Shown: positions 21,433 to 32,999 of the stretch, one piece after another
How positions within the stretch are numbered: position 1 is the first letter of the stretch
How the letters are laid out: every line of letters starts with the position of its first letter
Source: Dastarcus helophoroides
Lineage: Eukaryota > Arthropoda > Insecta > Coleoptera > Bothrideridae
DNA: 64,000 bases
Reading direction: 5' to 3'
NCBI GenBank assembly: GCA_028583605.1
Contig: CM053326.1
Span: 13,556,587 to 13,620,586, forward strand
Notes under the pieces: model-generated
Databases searched by the model: none
What the model saw: the letters and a program-made list of their open reading frames with translations, nothing else
Told to the model about the DNA's origin: nothing
Made by a program: the position numbers and the translations under genes

Positions 21433-23530
21433 TAATATTTATGTGATTTTATAAAATATATACAGATTGCATCTTGATTAGAAGATCTATCCGACAAGAA
21501 CGTGGCTATTAAAAAATAGTCACTTCTTAAATGTTACGCAAACCTAATATTAAAAAAATGTGGAAAAAATCTTGCGTTGGTTTTATAATTTAACCAATTA
21601 ACCATTAATTTCTTTTGGGTATTCTACATTGTAAATCATGGATATATATCATTACATCACTGACCTTATTTCCGATATTCGACCGAAATCTTTCAGTAAT
21701 GACAACACCAATTAGTTGATGTTTTATGCAAAACATATCGTCTACCTAAACGTTTTATAATAACTAAAGGCCAGTTCTGATTAGATTGCTTCGAGACTTG
21801 AATTTCCAAAGGACACTTACACTTTTAATGTCCAAAATAAAATCACTTGACCAGGCAAGTCTATAACAAAATTAAATGATAGGATATAAGTAGTTGCCTG
21901 ATGGGAGTGGGTGAACAAACGAGGCTCGCCATCCTCACTTATTTGAATCACTTGTTTTTGAACCATGTCCACAAGATAACACACCAGTTCGTCTACCTCT
22001 GTGTTCTCAATTTCCGCGCGTAATGTGTATGTTTATTTTGTGTCTTCTGTGATTATTTTTGTGACATTTTAAAATTGTGTGTAATTTATAACAAAAGGTA
22101 AATTATTTATAATCTTATCTTACTATGGCTTACTACGGAATTGGAACAAGAAAAAAAAAGTGAAATGTATTCTACTGTATTTGATAAAGATGACATTAAG
22201 ATCGGAAGTTCATCTTATAAAAGATACGAATACATTCACTTAATGTGACCGAAATGTGCAAATGATTCACTCGTATTTGTAGACTATACTGTATCTTATA
22301 TAATTTTAGCTTCTCGTTAAATATATTAACACCGCATGACATATTTTTTTTATATATTTTTGTGGTTTATTATGAAACTAAATTTAAATCATTTTTAATT
22401 TAATATGCTCGAAAAATGTAAGTAATGCAATGGTATAATATTTTCTTCCTATTTCTAAAATTATTCACATTATTATCGCATTGAAAACAATAAAAACATT
22501 TTTAGCATTAGTGCAAAATACTCATAAATTCAGTTTTTATTCACTTCCATCCCACGATAGAAGATATTTTATAACTCTAAATCTAGACCTCCAAAATTTC
22601 ATTAAAACTAGCAGGACGACTAAAATTTGATAAGTAAATTCAGATTATTCTTCATTTTAGAACTCTTATTGGCTCGGAAACATCATTATTAATTTAGGTA
22701 ATATTTCTGTGATCCAGTTTGGAAATATTTAAATTTTTAGTAATGAAAGTTGACAATATTCAAAAAATGTTTCAGAACATTGTAAACATTGATTACTTAA
22801 TTTAAATATTTCCAAATTGGGGTCGCAGAAATGTTAAATAAAATTAATAATGATAGATGAATTCAGTTTAAAATTGTTTCTTAATTATATTAGTTTCAGT
22901 AAATTTGGGATTACTATTTTCTACTACTATTATTATCTAATTTTAAATCAGCCTCCTTTTCAGTTCTTTTTTTAAAACACTTTCGCATTATTGTGGTCAT
23001 TCGTACATATCTTATTAGAAATTGTTTATAATTTTTTTAAAGAAAATATGAAAATAATACTTTACTGCGAGTTTGCAAATATTTTATAGGTAGAGAAATC
23101 TTTGATGCATACATTCCATAGAAAGCATGCTGGCGCGGTAAAAGGTTCTGTCAGGAATTAATTCATACTTTTTTTTTATTAACATGAATGTGAACTATCG
23201 CTTAAACAAATATACATACATACATATATTGTAATAGATACCACAAAACACATTCCACCTGATTAGATAAATTCGATTAACAGTTATGTAATTTAATAAA
23301 CAAAAATATCTTCATAAACGGGTAATTAATCTTAACAAGTTTTTGATTTTGATCTATTGATATAGCGCATTTAATGTATGCCATTATGAAAATGTTCCCT
23401 TAATTGAATCATATTCTACATTTTATGAATGATAGAAATTACGGTTACCATTATTTTTTTTCTGAATGTACACAATTTACACAGACAAAATATAGCTTCT
23501 CACAGATGTTAAATTTTAATTTTTTTCATC
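21433..23530. other. AT-rich intergenic DNA
   Basis: No coding signal. At about 22700-22850 there is a diverged inverted pair (TGGAAATATTTAAAT and ATTTAAATATTTCCAAATT). Nothing else was recognised. Confidence 0.45.
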
Positions 23531-23536
23531 AATAGT

Positions 23537-23908
23537 ATGTGCTCATTTTATAAACTAATTTCATTTAAACAAGTGTTTATACATATTCAAAGTGCTACAC
23601 TTAATTTAAGATTTTTAATGAAACACACGGTATATTATGAAGATTTTTTTTGTGAAATGACGGTAAATGAAAAACCTACCGAACCAAAACAAGCAACACT
23701 AGTGGGAAGATGCATTTCAAATGATCACAAGCCATGGTTCACGACAGTGGCGACGTCAACTTCTCATAGCAGGGAGGGCACAATGTGGCACCTTATTTTA
23801 AAGCGGATACCTACAATTGTTTCAGAAAAAAAGGTACCCATACAATTAGTTATTCTGAAAGGAAAAAAAGATGTGTTTATAATTAATTTAAAACATTATG
23901 AGAAGTAA
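23537..23908 (+). CDS. Unrecognised 123-codon ORF, possible terminal exon of a host gene
   Basis: This is the longest open frame in the window that does not belong to an identified element. A pyrimidine-rich tract ending in CATCAATAG lies immediately upstream at about 23519-23535, which would serve as a 3' splice site. The frame closes with TAA followed by AT-rich sequence, so it could be a last exon. From about residue 30 the product has mixed, non-repetitive composition (YYEDFFCEMTVNEKPTEPKQ, then WFTTVATSTSH and a basic C-terminus). I recognise no domain or family, no signal peptide and no membrane segment. It may equally be a chance ORF or an unfamiliar mobile-element remnant. Confidence 0.3.
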   Translation: MCSFYKLISFKQVFIHIQSATLNLRFLMKHTVYYEDFFCEMTVNEKPTEPKQATLVGRCISNDHKPWFTTVATSTSHSREGTMWHLILKRIPTIVSEKKVPIQLVILKGKKDVFIINLKHYEK

Positions 23909-24010
23909 TTTAATAATACAAAATTAAACATAAGTAATTTACAATAACATATAAGATATTTGGTGAATACCAATATAGCTAAAGTTGCCATATATCCCAA
24001 ATATACTGTA

Positions 24011-26170
24011 CCGGGTGGCCAACTAAGAAAGGACGCCGGCTATATCTCAGCAACTTCACAGCTTTGGGGAAAAATTTTCAATAAGAAAAGTGGGCCTGAA
24101 AAATTGCTGGAAGATATTTTTGAAGTTCTAAAATGACCGCTAGATGGCGCAATAAGTAAGACTGCTTAGAAAATTAGGATTTTCTAAAAATTTTGCTTAA
24201 TTAAGGCATATTGAAAATACATGCACTGTAATCCTACAATAATTTCCATTTGTTTTACTTTACACTTTTTGTTCTGTTTTTAAAAATAAAGTGGCGGGGA
24301 GACGTCGAAAAAAATTTTTTTAAAATACCATTTACTTCAGTTAGCCTTAAGGAAATTTAACAAATTTAGTGTCTATAGAAAGAGTGCTTTTAGTCTATCT
24401 TCACGTGTTTTTATTTTAAAATTATTGTCGCTGCTACAGCGCGTTATATAAAATGGTAACAAATTTCGCCCTAAATATCAGTAAAAATCGCAACTCCATA
24501 TCTTTTGTGTAACCGAAGATATTGGCAAACAAAGTTTAAGTTATGAATAATCACATAGTTTGTCTACAAAACTGGTAAAGTGGCCCTTAAAAAAATTTAA
24601 CAGCGAAACTGAAATAAAAAAGTACAAGTCTTTAAGGTTGCAAATATGTTTACTACCTGCTCTTCTAACTGAATTGTTATTTCCGCTTTTATATTTCATT
24701 ATAAATTAAAAAATTAGTTTCAGGGGACAAGATTTGTATTTCAATTTTTAAAATTAAAAAAAAATAAATAAATAAAGAAGCATTTGACATGCTTACTAAC
24801 CATTTATTTTGAATGCATGAAAATGCAAGTGATGCTGCTAAATCTACGCGTGCAGTATCCCGAAAAACGTAATCAAAGTGGAAGAGTTTTCTTTCGACTG
24901 ATACATCGCATACGCACCACAGGAAATGTGCATGTTGCTACGTTGTATGCAACGTAGAGAGTGCACCGAGCAAAATATTATAAATGTTTCAAAATATGTG
25001 AAATTTAATCCTCATTTTAGCTAACTAGACTTGGGGATATGCTGAACCACCGTTCATAACCAGGCCCACGTGGCAGGTAGATAGGAAGTGGAAGTCAGTT
25101 TTCTTGGTCATCCAGGTACTCCAGATCTGACTTGCCTTGATTTTTATTTGTCAGGCGAATAGAAGACCTTGTTTTTGCCAACAAGCCGACAAAAGAAACA
25201 ACATGATCGAAAGAATAAGAAACACTATTTAGAGTGGTAGAATGGTCAATAGTAAAAGTTAAAATTGCAGTGTCGTTATTCGTCAGAGGACTCACTGCAT
25301 GAAAATGATGAGCTGCAGTCAGTTTGAACACCTAGGGCTCCAGTCAATAGACGACATTAATTTAACATTTCTAATGTAATGCAGTGCCTTTTTTTTAACT
25401 TTTTTGAATATTAAATTGTTTCTTCGTTTAATTTTTTTACATTATTTACTGTTAATACTATTAGATCATTGTGGGTATGTTAATTACTTATTTTTATATT
25501 ATGTAAGACAAATTCTGAACCTCCTCTGATTTCGTTTTCTAAATGGTAAACAACGTCATCAAGCTTTTACGTTACTGATTTTTTTTTGCCAATATCTCCG
25601 GTTAGACAAAAGATATCGAGTTGCGGTTTTCACTGATATCTATGGCTTTGAATTCTCTATTTTAAGATATCAAAATTGACGTATTATCCTATTTAATTTT
25701 TTTAGAAAAACGGCAAAATTTGTTACCATTTTATATAACGCGCTGCAGCAATGACAATAATTTTAAATTAAAAACCTATGAACTATGACTAAATAACACT
25801 CTTTCTACAGAGAGAAAACTTGTTAAATTTTATTGAGGCTTTTTTATTGAGGAGAAATTTTTTTTCGATGTCTCCCCACCGCTTTATTTTTAAAGATAGA
25901 AGAAAGAGTGTAGAACAAAAATATATCGAAACGCCTCTAGGATTACAATGCATGAATTTTCGATATACTTTAACTAAGCAAAATTTCAAGAAAATTCTAA
26001 TTTTCTATTTAGCTCCACGTATTACGCCACCCAGCGGTCATTTTAGAACCTCAAAAATATTCTCCAGCGATTTTCCAGGGCCACTTTTCTTATTGAAATT
26101 TTTTTCTTAAAACTGTGGAATGGTTCGTTGCTGAGATATAGCCCGCGTCCTTTCTTAATTGGCCACCCGG
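24011..26170. mobile_element. TIR transposon derivative with long inverted repeats and TA duplication
   Basis: The ends CCGGGTGGCCAACTAAGAAA (24011 onward) and its inverse (to 26170) are flanked by TA (24009-24010, 26171-26172). The inverted repeats are about 600 bp or more with scattered differences. Landmarks present on both sides include a GACGTCTCCCC-like word and GCGCGTTATATAAAATGG. The 0.9-kb middle encodes no transposase. It contains a fragment of the Penelope-linked repeat at 24717-24749 and a 78-codon minus-strand ORF (25095-25331) without recognisable domain. TA target and end structure suggest the Tc1/mariner superfamily. Confidence 0.8.
24717..24749 (+). repeat. Fragment of the Penelope-linked repeat
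   Basis: GTTTCAGGGGACAAGATTTG and the TATTTCAATTTTT after it match the outer arm of the repeats at 28750-28988, 30760-30795 and 48700-48745. The ribozyme-like part is missing. Confidence 0.7.
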
Positions 26171-28799
26171 TACACTCGCGACCTAGTCCCGTATCGCGTT
26201 TTTAAACTCTGCAAGAAGTCATATTTAATAAATCTTTATGAATGGTGAACAGAGGTACTCTATTTAAGAGAATAGCTCTCTATTTCGAGCCTCTGTGCTC
26301 TAAGATTTTGCAAAAATGTCAAAATGTTTTTCTTTATTTCGTCTACAATTATTGTTGACGAATTTCCGTAAATTTTACTATTTATTTAGAAGATGACGTG
26401 CTTTTTTGTCATCAAATGAAATGTCGCTATCAATGATCTATTGAGAATTCCGAGTTTTTTTAACAAATTGGACATTTTAAAAAAAAATTGCCTTTTTTGA
26501 AAATTTTGACTTTTTTAAAAATTCTAGCTACTTTCAGAAAATTTCGACTTTTTTTAAAAAGTAAGATCCGTTTTAAATAGTTCAACTTATTTAAATATTT
26601 CGATTTTTTAAGTTTCAATTTTTTTTAACGATTTGGCTTTCAAATTTTTACTTTTTCCAAAAGTTTGACACTTTTTGAAAATTCGACTGAAAATTTCGAC
26701 ATCATAAAATTTCCACCAAAATTTTCAAAAATTTTGACTTAAAGAAAGCTTTTGCTTTTTCCGAATTTTGGGTTTTTATTGAAATTTTAACTTTTTTGTA
26801 AATTTTGCCAAGAAACTGAAAATTTTTTAAAAATTTCGATTCCTAAATTTATTACTTTTTTAAAAACTTTGTCTCTTTTTGGGAAATTCCTTTTTTTCTG
26901 AAAATTTTAACAAAACAGACTATTTTGAATTTGTTTCATTTTTTTTTTTAATTTCGACTTCCAACATTTCAACCTTTTTCAAAAATGTTTACGTTTTGAA
27001 AATTTGGACTTATATTTTCAAAAGTACAAATTTTCTCTTGAAATTTAGACTTTTTTGAAAAAAAAAACTTTTTTTTAAGTCATTAGATTTCCGAACTTTT
27101 TTTTGAAAATGTCGATATTTTCAGAATTGTGTTTTTCTGTGAAAATGTTTACGTACCTTTTTTTTTTCAAAATTTGTACTTTTTGAGAAAATCAATCTTT
27201 TCAATGTTTTAGCCTTTTAACGAAGTTTTGAATTAAAGAATTTCTTAAAAATTTAACTTATATAAAAAAATGCACCTTTTTATTGTCTCTTCTTTTGAAA
27301 ATTGAAACGTTTTTGGAAATTTCAATTTGTTTTGTTATTTTGCCTTATTTAACATTCTCCCTGAAAGTTTTTTCAAAATTGCGAACATTTTTACAAGATT
27401 TTGACTTTTTTTAATGTTTTAACCTTTTCTGCACATTTTTTAACAAATTCAATATCTTTTGAAATTTTCAATTTCAGAAATTCTGCCCTGTTTTAAATAT
27501 TTCGACTCCGAAAATATCGAGTGTTTTGAAATTTTCGTTTTGTTTTCAAAATCTTGACTTCTTAAAAATTTCGACTGTCTGTCAAAATTTTGACCTTTTC
27601 AAAATTTTTCTGAAAATTTCCTCCTTTTTTCGAATTTTATTTTTTACTTATCATTTTCTGGTAAATGTTGACTTTATTAAGAAATTTTGTACTTTTTTAA
27701 AAAGCTTCGAATTTTGAAAATATTGTATTTTTTTAATTTTTGTTTTTTTTGGGGAACTTGCAGAATTGACTTTTTTAAAAATTTATATTTTCATGAAAAT
27801 TTTGACTTTTCAAAATTTCCGCCTTAAAAAAAGGGATGAACATTTAGAGTTTAAAATCTAAACTTAAAGATGTCAATCGTAGTTTTGAACAAAAAAATTT
27901 TTTTTTTAAAACGTTTAACAATATTTTAGGAAGTTTTGATTTTTTAGCAATACCAAATTTAAAGTAGCCATTATTAACCATTGAAAAATTTGACTTCAAA
28001 AACGATAAAAAAGTAAACATTTCTTCTCCTAAATTTTGAGATTAAGTAGTTGAAACTTCGAGAAAAAAATTAAAGTTTTAAATTTAATTCGAAATGCTTT
28101 GACATTTTGATTTTAAAGCCAAAATTTTGACAAAAAAGCTCGCACAAATCTAAAATTGAACTATTTTTTTAAACCTCCACTTTTATAAATCAAAAATTAA
28201 TAGAAAAAAGTAAAAATTTAATATTTTCGTTTTTTAGAAATATCAATTTAAAACTACATTCAAAATTTCAAAAAAAGTCGAAGAAAAATTATGGGATTTA
28301 GAAAAAATATTCTCGAAATTTCTAATTTAAAACACTTTACCTTAACGATCAATTTGTCGAATTTTAAGCCAAAATTTCGAGTGTAATGCAGAACTGCATA
28401 AATTTCGGTCTAATAATCGTAATTTCTTTTCAATCTCATTATCTATAGAAATTTTGACTTTTTTCACTCGAACTTTTGGTTTTACTCTTATAATTTACAA
28501 AATGAATTCTTGAATTTTCCAATTTAAACAATTCCAGATTAAACTCTGGATTTAAAATAAAGATTCAAATTTCAAAATAATTCAAAATGTCGAAAAAAGA
28601 AATTTGAGTTTAACCAGACAGAAAATTTCGAGGAAAAATTAAAATTTGAAAAAATATTTATATTTATAAAAAAAATGGCTAACCAGTGGAGTTTAAAAAT
28701 TTGGTTTAAACTGGAAAATTTGATAATAGATTATTCAAGATTAAAATATAAATATTGTCTCCTGAAACCAAGAAAGATTAAAAAACACAACAAAGATTG

Positions 28800-28839
28800 C
28801 TCTAACGCGTTTCGACAGCCAAGCTATCATCTTCAGAGA
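28800..28839 (-). ncRNA. Hammerhead-like motif, family B (minus arm)
   Basis: On the minus strand: CTCT, CTGAAGA, T, stem II GATAGC-TTG-GCTGTC (one G-T-type change), GAA, ACGCGT, T, AGAG. CTCT and AGAG form stem I. Confidence 0.5.
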
Positions 28840-28853
28840 GATACTCTCACCAT

Positions 28854-28894
28854 CTCTCTGAAGATGATAGCTTGGCTATTGAAACACGTTAGAG
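28854..28894 (+). ncRNA. Hammerhead-like motif, family B (plus arm)
   Basis: CTCT (28854-28857), CTGAAGA (28858-28864), T, stem II GATAGC-TTG-GCTATT, GAA, ACACGT, T, AGAG (28891-28894). Stem I is intact. Stem II has lost its closing C and stem III differs from the 48.6-kb copy by one base. Confidence 0.45.
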
Positions 28895-29875
28895 CAATCT
28901 TTGTTGTGTTTTTTAATCTTGCTTGGTTTCAGGGGTCAAGATTTGTTTTTCAATTTTTGAAGATAACTAAGGACCAATCCGGTCCACCAAAATTATGACA
29001 TTAAAACCAACATTTTTAGACATCGTTGAAATAAATTAAAATCAAATTTAAATTTTTTGTTGACATTTAAAATTTAAAATCCTTAAATTTGAAATGTCGA
29101 GTTTCAAGTCGAATCTTCGAATTTAATAACGAAATGTATCGAAAAACTTCGAAATTTCTAAAAAAGATATTTCCCAAAATGTTGACCTCAATGCCTAAAT
29201 TTGTAAATCAGGCCTAAATTTCAATAAGATTATTTTTCAAATTTTGAACATTTTCTTATTCATGCAATTTTTATTTATTTGTTTATTATGTTAAGGCGAA
29301 AAACCTAAATTGTGAGAAAAAGGATGAAAAATTTTATAAAAAGACGAAATTTTAGGTTAAAGTGAAAACTATGCAAGAAATATTAAGTTTATTAAGAAAA
29401 AGTTTCTCAAAGTAACGATTTTTCTAAATATTTTTAATTTCTGAACAAAAGTCTAATATTCGAAATGGTAAATGTTACCAAAATTTCAAGTATGTAACTT
29501 GAAAATTTTTAAATCTCTATTTTTTTTATAAATTTCAAGTTTTCCTAAATATCGATTCTTTATGTCAAAATTTCGTTTATTTAATTAATTTTTGGACTTT
29601 TAATTTTTCTCTCTTTATTTTAAGTTTGCAATTGAAACATTGACAAAACAATGGAAATTCAGAAGCTAAATCGAATTGTCGAGGACGAAAGTAACAATCG
29701 AAGTTTAACTTTTAGCCAAAATTTTGGCAGAAAATTTAAAATTAATTTCGTCGAAATTCTTCATGTTATGTTCTTAAAATTTTCGATTTTTTTTATATTA
29801 AATATTTGTTTATAAACCCAACAATAATTTCTCTTCTAGTGGAATCATTTTATAAATAATATTTGGATCGAATAG

Positions 29876-30560
29876 GAAAGAGTCCAGTACCTTCCGCTAT
29901 ATAACTTCCGATTTTAACCACAAAATGGCAAGATTAAATTTCCTCATCGATTGCCTTCTGAGTCTTCCTCTTAATAAGGAAAGATTCGGAAAGGAGTTGA
30001 AGGTAATTAAACATAGAGCTGAAGTTAATGGGTTCGATCCAAATATTATTTATAAAATTATTAATAGGAAAAAATTCAAATGTCAATTGGCAAATACCAG
30101 AGTCTCCGAGCTGACGAAAACAAAAATTTTAAGTTCGTCTCACTTCCATTTGAACCCTCCCTTACGCATGGTTTAGGTGGAATTTTATGAAAACAGGGCT
30201 TTCGAGTTGTTTATAGTTCTAACGGCAAATTGAATTTGCTTTTGGGTAGTTTGAAGGATAAAGCAGAGCAAACGGACAAGTTCGGTAGTTAGCAAATATT
30301 CTGTAAGGATTGTCCTGAAAAGTACGTCGGGCAGATTAGACGATCTCTTAAAATCCGACTGAAGTAGCATTTGGCTCATTTGAGGTACGGAAGGAGTGAA
30401 GTGTGCTCATAGGATAGATAATATTAAACCGTTATGAATAGTAAATAAGAATTCTATGTTAAATGCATGTGAAAGCTTAGCCATCCATAAGGCTGGAGAC
30501 AACCTCATGAATGGTTGCGCTGGGCCTTTAGGACATTCATCACTGTTAAAAGTTAAAGTT
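29876..30560 (+). pseudogene. Penelope-like element: RT C-terminus, linker and GIY-YIG endonuclease remnants
   Basis: Penelope-like elements encode a reverse transcriptase followed by a GIY-YIG endonuclease that nicks the target. The frame from about 29876 gives FNHKMARLNFLIDCLLSLPL, then a KELKVIKHRAEVNGFDPN segment, typical of the region after the RT. After a frame change, KFVSLPFEPSLTHGLGGIL and GKLNLLLGSLKDKAEQTDKF follow, the linker before the endonuclease. At about 30300-30370 the sequence reads FCKDCPEKYVGQIRRSLKIR, matching the zinc-like CxxC plus YVGQTxRS core of the GIY-YIG domain, with a stop soon after. Several stops and frameshifts inactivate it. The RT core is missing upstream. 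Confidence 0.8.
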
Positions 30561-30800
30561 GATAAATAAGGAATTGTGACACTGCGACGTGTATAATTAG
30601 ATGCGTATGCGCGTTCGAATGCGGTCGATCATGCACGAAGTGAATATTCTTGGTATATAAGAGTTAATTTTAGTATTAGATGTTAGTATCTCTCTGAAAA
30701 TGATAGGTTGGCTATCGAAACGCTTTAGAGCAACCTTTGTTGTGTTTTTTAATCTTTATTGGTTTCAGAGGACAAGATTTGTATTTCATTGTCGTTATTT
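29876..30800 (+). mobile_element. Penelope-like retroelement, 3' part with ribozyme-like tail
   Basis: A decayed coding segment (29876-30560) is followed by a UTR-like stretch. A single family-B ribozyme-like half-repeat then begins at about 30692 (CTCTCTGAAAATGATAGG, then CTATCGAAACG and AGAG) and continues through TTTGTTGTGTTTTTTAATC and GGTTTCAGAGGACAAGATTT to about 30795. This places the palindromic family-B repeats downstream of a Penelope reading frame, as expected for the terminal repeats of such elements. Confidence 0.75.
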
Positions 30801-31182
30801 GCCCATCTTTATATTTATTGGGCATTTTTTTGCAAATATTAACAATCAGTTTGTGGATTTGTAGTTCCGAAGACTTGCCACTAATTTTAGCAATTCTATA
30901 TTTATTTCATCCACTTTAAATGCCTTTGTAATGCCATTCAATATGTTTTACTTTGCCTGTTTGGGTCTTTCCACTTGTATTTCATTGTTTCATAATTCTA
31001 TTCTTCTTTTTTTATATTGCCTGATTCTATTTTTTTAAAGTAGTTTATCCATGCTTCGGGATTATTTTTTTTAAAGTTTAATCTACTCGCAAAGGGTAAC
31101 ACCAATATGCTTCCAAAGCAGTGCGAGTAGGATGCGGAAACAAGAATAGATCGATGAATCGCCTTCTTAAACAAGGGTAGGT

Positions 31183-31708
31183 TTAGGTTGTAATTTTTGA
31201 GGAAAATTCCTTTCGGTAACAAGTTCCATAACTTGGAAGTTCTATAGAAAAAGAGTCTCCGTAGACAGAAGTCCTCATTGTGTCAAGCTGGACCGCACAG
31301 GAATTTGCTGTCTCCGACTGTCCAATATGCTTCAAGAATCTTGCCCTTGGCGGGATCAATCCTATTAGTTCCTGCAAACATCTTCCATGATAGTACTTGT
31401 AGAAAAGAGACAGGTCACCAACCATACGCCTCTGCTCTAGTGTTTGGAGAGAATCGGTCAGACTCTCGTCATCAATTAGGCGCTCTTCTTTGAATTAAAT
31501 CCAAGAGAGCTAAAGTGTTTTTTGGGGCTGAACTCCAAACATGAGAACAGTATTCTAGTGTTGGCCTAACTTGAACTTTGTATAGTGTTAATAGCTGATG
31601 AGATGTGAAGTACTTTTTGGTTCTAAAAAGAAAGCCTAGCTTCTGAGAGGTAGATTTGGCAATGGCGCGCACATGATCGTTCCAAGAGAAGTTAGTGCTC
31701 GCATTCAC
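31183..31708 (-). pseudogene. LINE family 1 C-terminal region, copy 2
   Basis: Frames 31708-31472 (FSWNDHVRAIAKSTSQKLGF, then LYKVQVRPTLEYCSHVWSS) and 31425-31183 (MVGDLSLFYKYYHGRCLQEL) together cover the domain after the RT. A small frame disruption separates them near 31480. Function is unknown beyond being the conserved C-terminal extension of this LINE family. Confidence 0.75.
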
Positions 31709-31876
31709 TCCTTCATAGTTAGATTAGATCCCATCGGAAGGATTTAACCGTCCATTAGTATCTTTGTTGCATTATCACTTGATGTTTTCTTAGAGAAAAC
31801 CGCGACCTGATTTTTTGAAGCGTTAAAATCGACCAAATTGTTCTTATCCCATTCCAGAATAATCTTGAGATTCCGA

Positions 31877-32743
31877 TTAATGGTCTGTATCTGCTGCTCC
31901 CTTAGTCGATATGAAGCAGATATATAATGGTTTGTCGGAGAAAAAAGATGACACAAGGTTACTATCATCTGCGTAGTTGTATATAGGATTGGAAGTTGAA
32001 GCTAAGAGATCGTTTATGTGTAACAGAAATAGAGTAGAAGACAGAAGAAACCCCTGAGGCACCCCTGCGTTAATCGCAAATGTCTCGGATAAGATGCCAT
32101 CGACGACGACCTGAAGAGATCTGTCAGCGAGAAAATTGGATATCAAATGACAGAGTCCAGGAGGAAGACTATAAGATGTTAATTTGGCGAGAAAAGATCG
32201 GTGCCAGACTTTGTCGAAAGCATTTGAGATATCCAATGCCACAATCCTAGCCTCACCATGTTTTTCCATAGCTGAGTTAGAGATATGAGTAACATAGGCC
32301 AATAAATTGCCAGTGGAACTTTGTTGTTTAAAGCCGTATTGCCTGGCGCAGATAATTCTATTTTCCTCCAGATATTTGAGAATCTCGATGTTGATAACCT
32401 TTTCCATCACTTTAGATATAACGGGTAACAAAGATATAGGGCGATAGTTGTTAGCCAGATTTCTTTTTCCCTTTTTAGGGACAGGCTGCACCCTAGCAGA
32501 TTTCCAGATGTTAGGGAATACACCTTTGTTGTAAGAGAGTGTGAACAATTTGCTTAAGACAGGAGTCAACTCTGAGGCGCACTTCTTAAGAACAATAGCG
32601 GGAATACCATCAAGGCCAGAAGCTTTCGAGGTGTCCAGCTCAAGGAGAATCTTCCTGATTGTGCGTTGTCTGAAAACAACTTCAGGCATCGAAATGCCAA
32701 CCTTAGGAAGAATAGGAGGTTCTGCTTTTTGAATTTTCAGCAA
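31877..32743 (-). pseudogene. LINE family 1 reverse transcriptase, best-preserved copy (288 aa)
   Basis: An uninterrupted frame covers most of the RT. Residues 40-48 (KASGLDGIP) and 84-91 (RVQPVPKK) are the fingers motifs. NYRPISLLPVISKVMEKVIN is at 99-118, NAFDKVWH at 174-181 with the first metal-binding aspartate, NAGVPQG at 225-231, and the catalytic YADD at 257-260. All catalytic residues are intact. The frame drifts after residue 270, where a frameshift passes the reading to the 31744-31968 frame (QTINRNLKIILEWDKNNLV). The enzyme would copy element RNA at a nicked target. As a fragment lacking linked endonuclease it is not functional here. Confidence 0.85.
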
Positions 32744-32999
32744 ACATTAAGGCTAACATGTCAGCCTTTTCCTTGGAGGTATTAGAAATATTGCTATTTT
32801 CATCGAGTAACGGTGGTAAATTTGAAGATGTAAAATTCTTTCCAATCCCCAAAAGGACCTGGAACCGTTCGGACAGTTGATAAGCCTCTGGCGCATTTTA
32901 CGATCGAAATCACCTTTTGCCTCGTGAATAACTTGTTTACAAGAATTTCGTGCATGTACAAATATGGTCGGAGTCTCGACTGAGGGATTATTTCGCTTA

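Larger units (their letters stand above)
28750..28988. mobile_element. Penelope-linked palindromic element
   Basis: Two inverted arms of about 85 bp (28758-28841 and 28852-28937) surround a ~10-nt spacer. Each arm includes a ribozyme-like motif, then an AACACAACAAAG-type segment, then CCTGAAACCAAG. The right side continues past the palindrome with AAGATAACTAAGGACCAATC. The same structure is better preserved at 48492-48745. The 107-codon ORF at 28675-28998 reads through it and is not a gene. Confidence 0.8.
26450..29800. repeat. Large degenerate AT-rich motif array with a strand-composition switch
   Basis: From 26450 to about 27820 the plus strand is T-rich (TTTTGACTTTTTTAAAAATT-type units). 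From about 27830 to 28670 it is A-rich (AAAATTTCGAGAAAAAA-type units), so the array appears to change orientation in the middle. A Penelope-derived palindrome interrupts it at 28750-28988. I found no CAGG-type ends. The small ORF at 27526-27717 is a by-product of the repeats. Confidence 0.55.

Noticed and set aside
26450..29800. CRISPR-like or clean tandem satellite array
   Set aside because: Units are too degenerate and irregular in length, without regular spacers. The genome context is eukaryotic.
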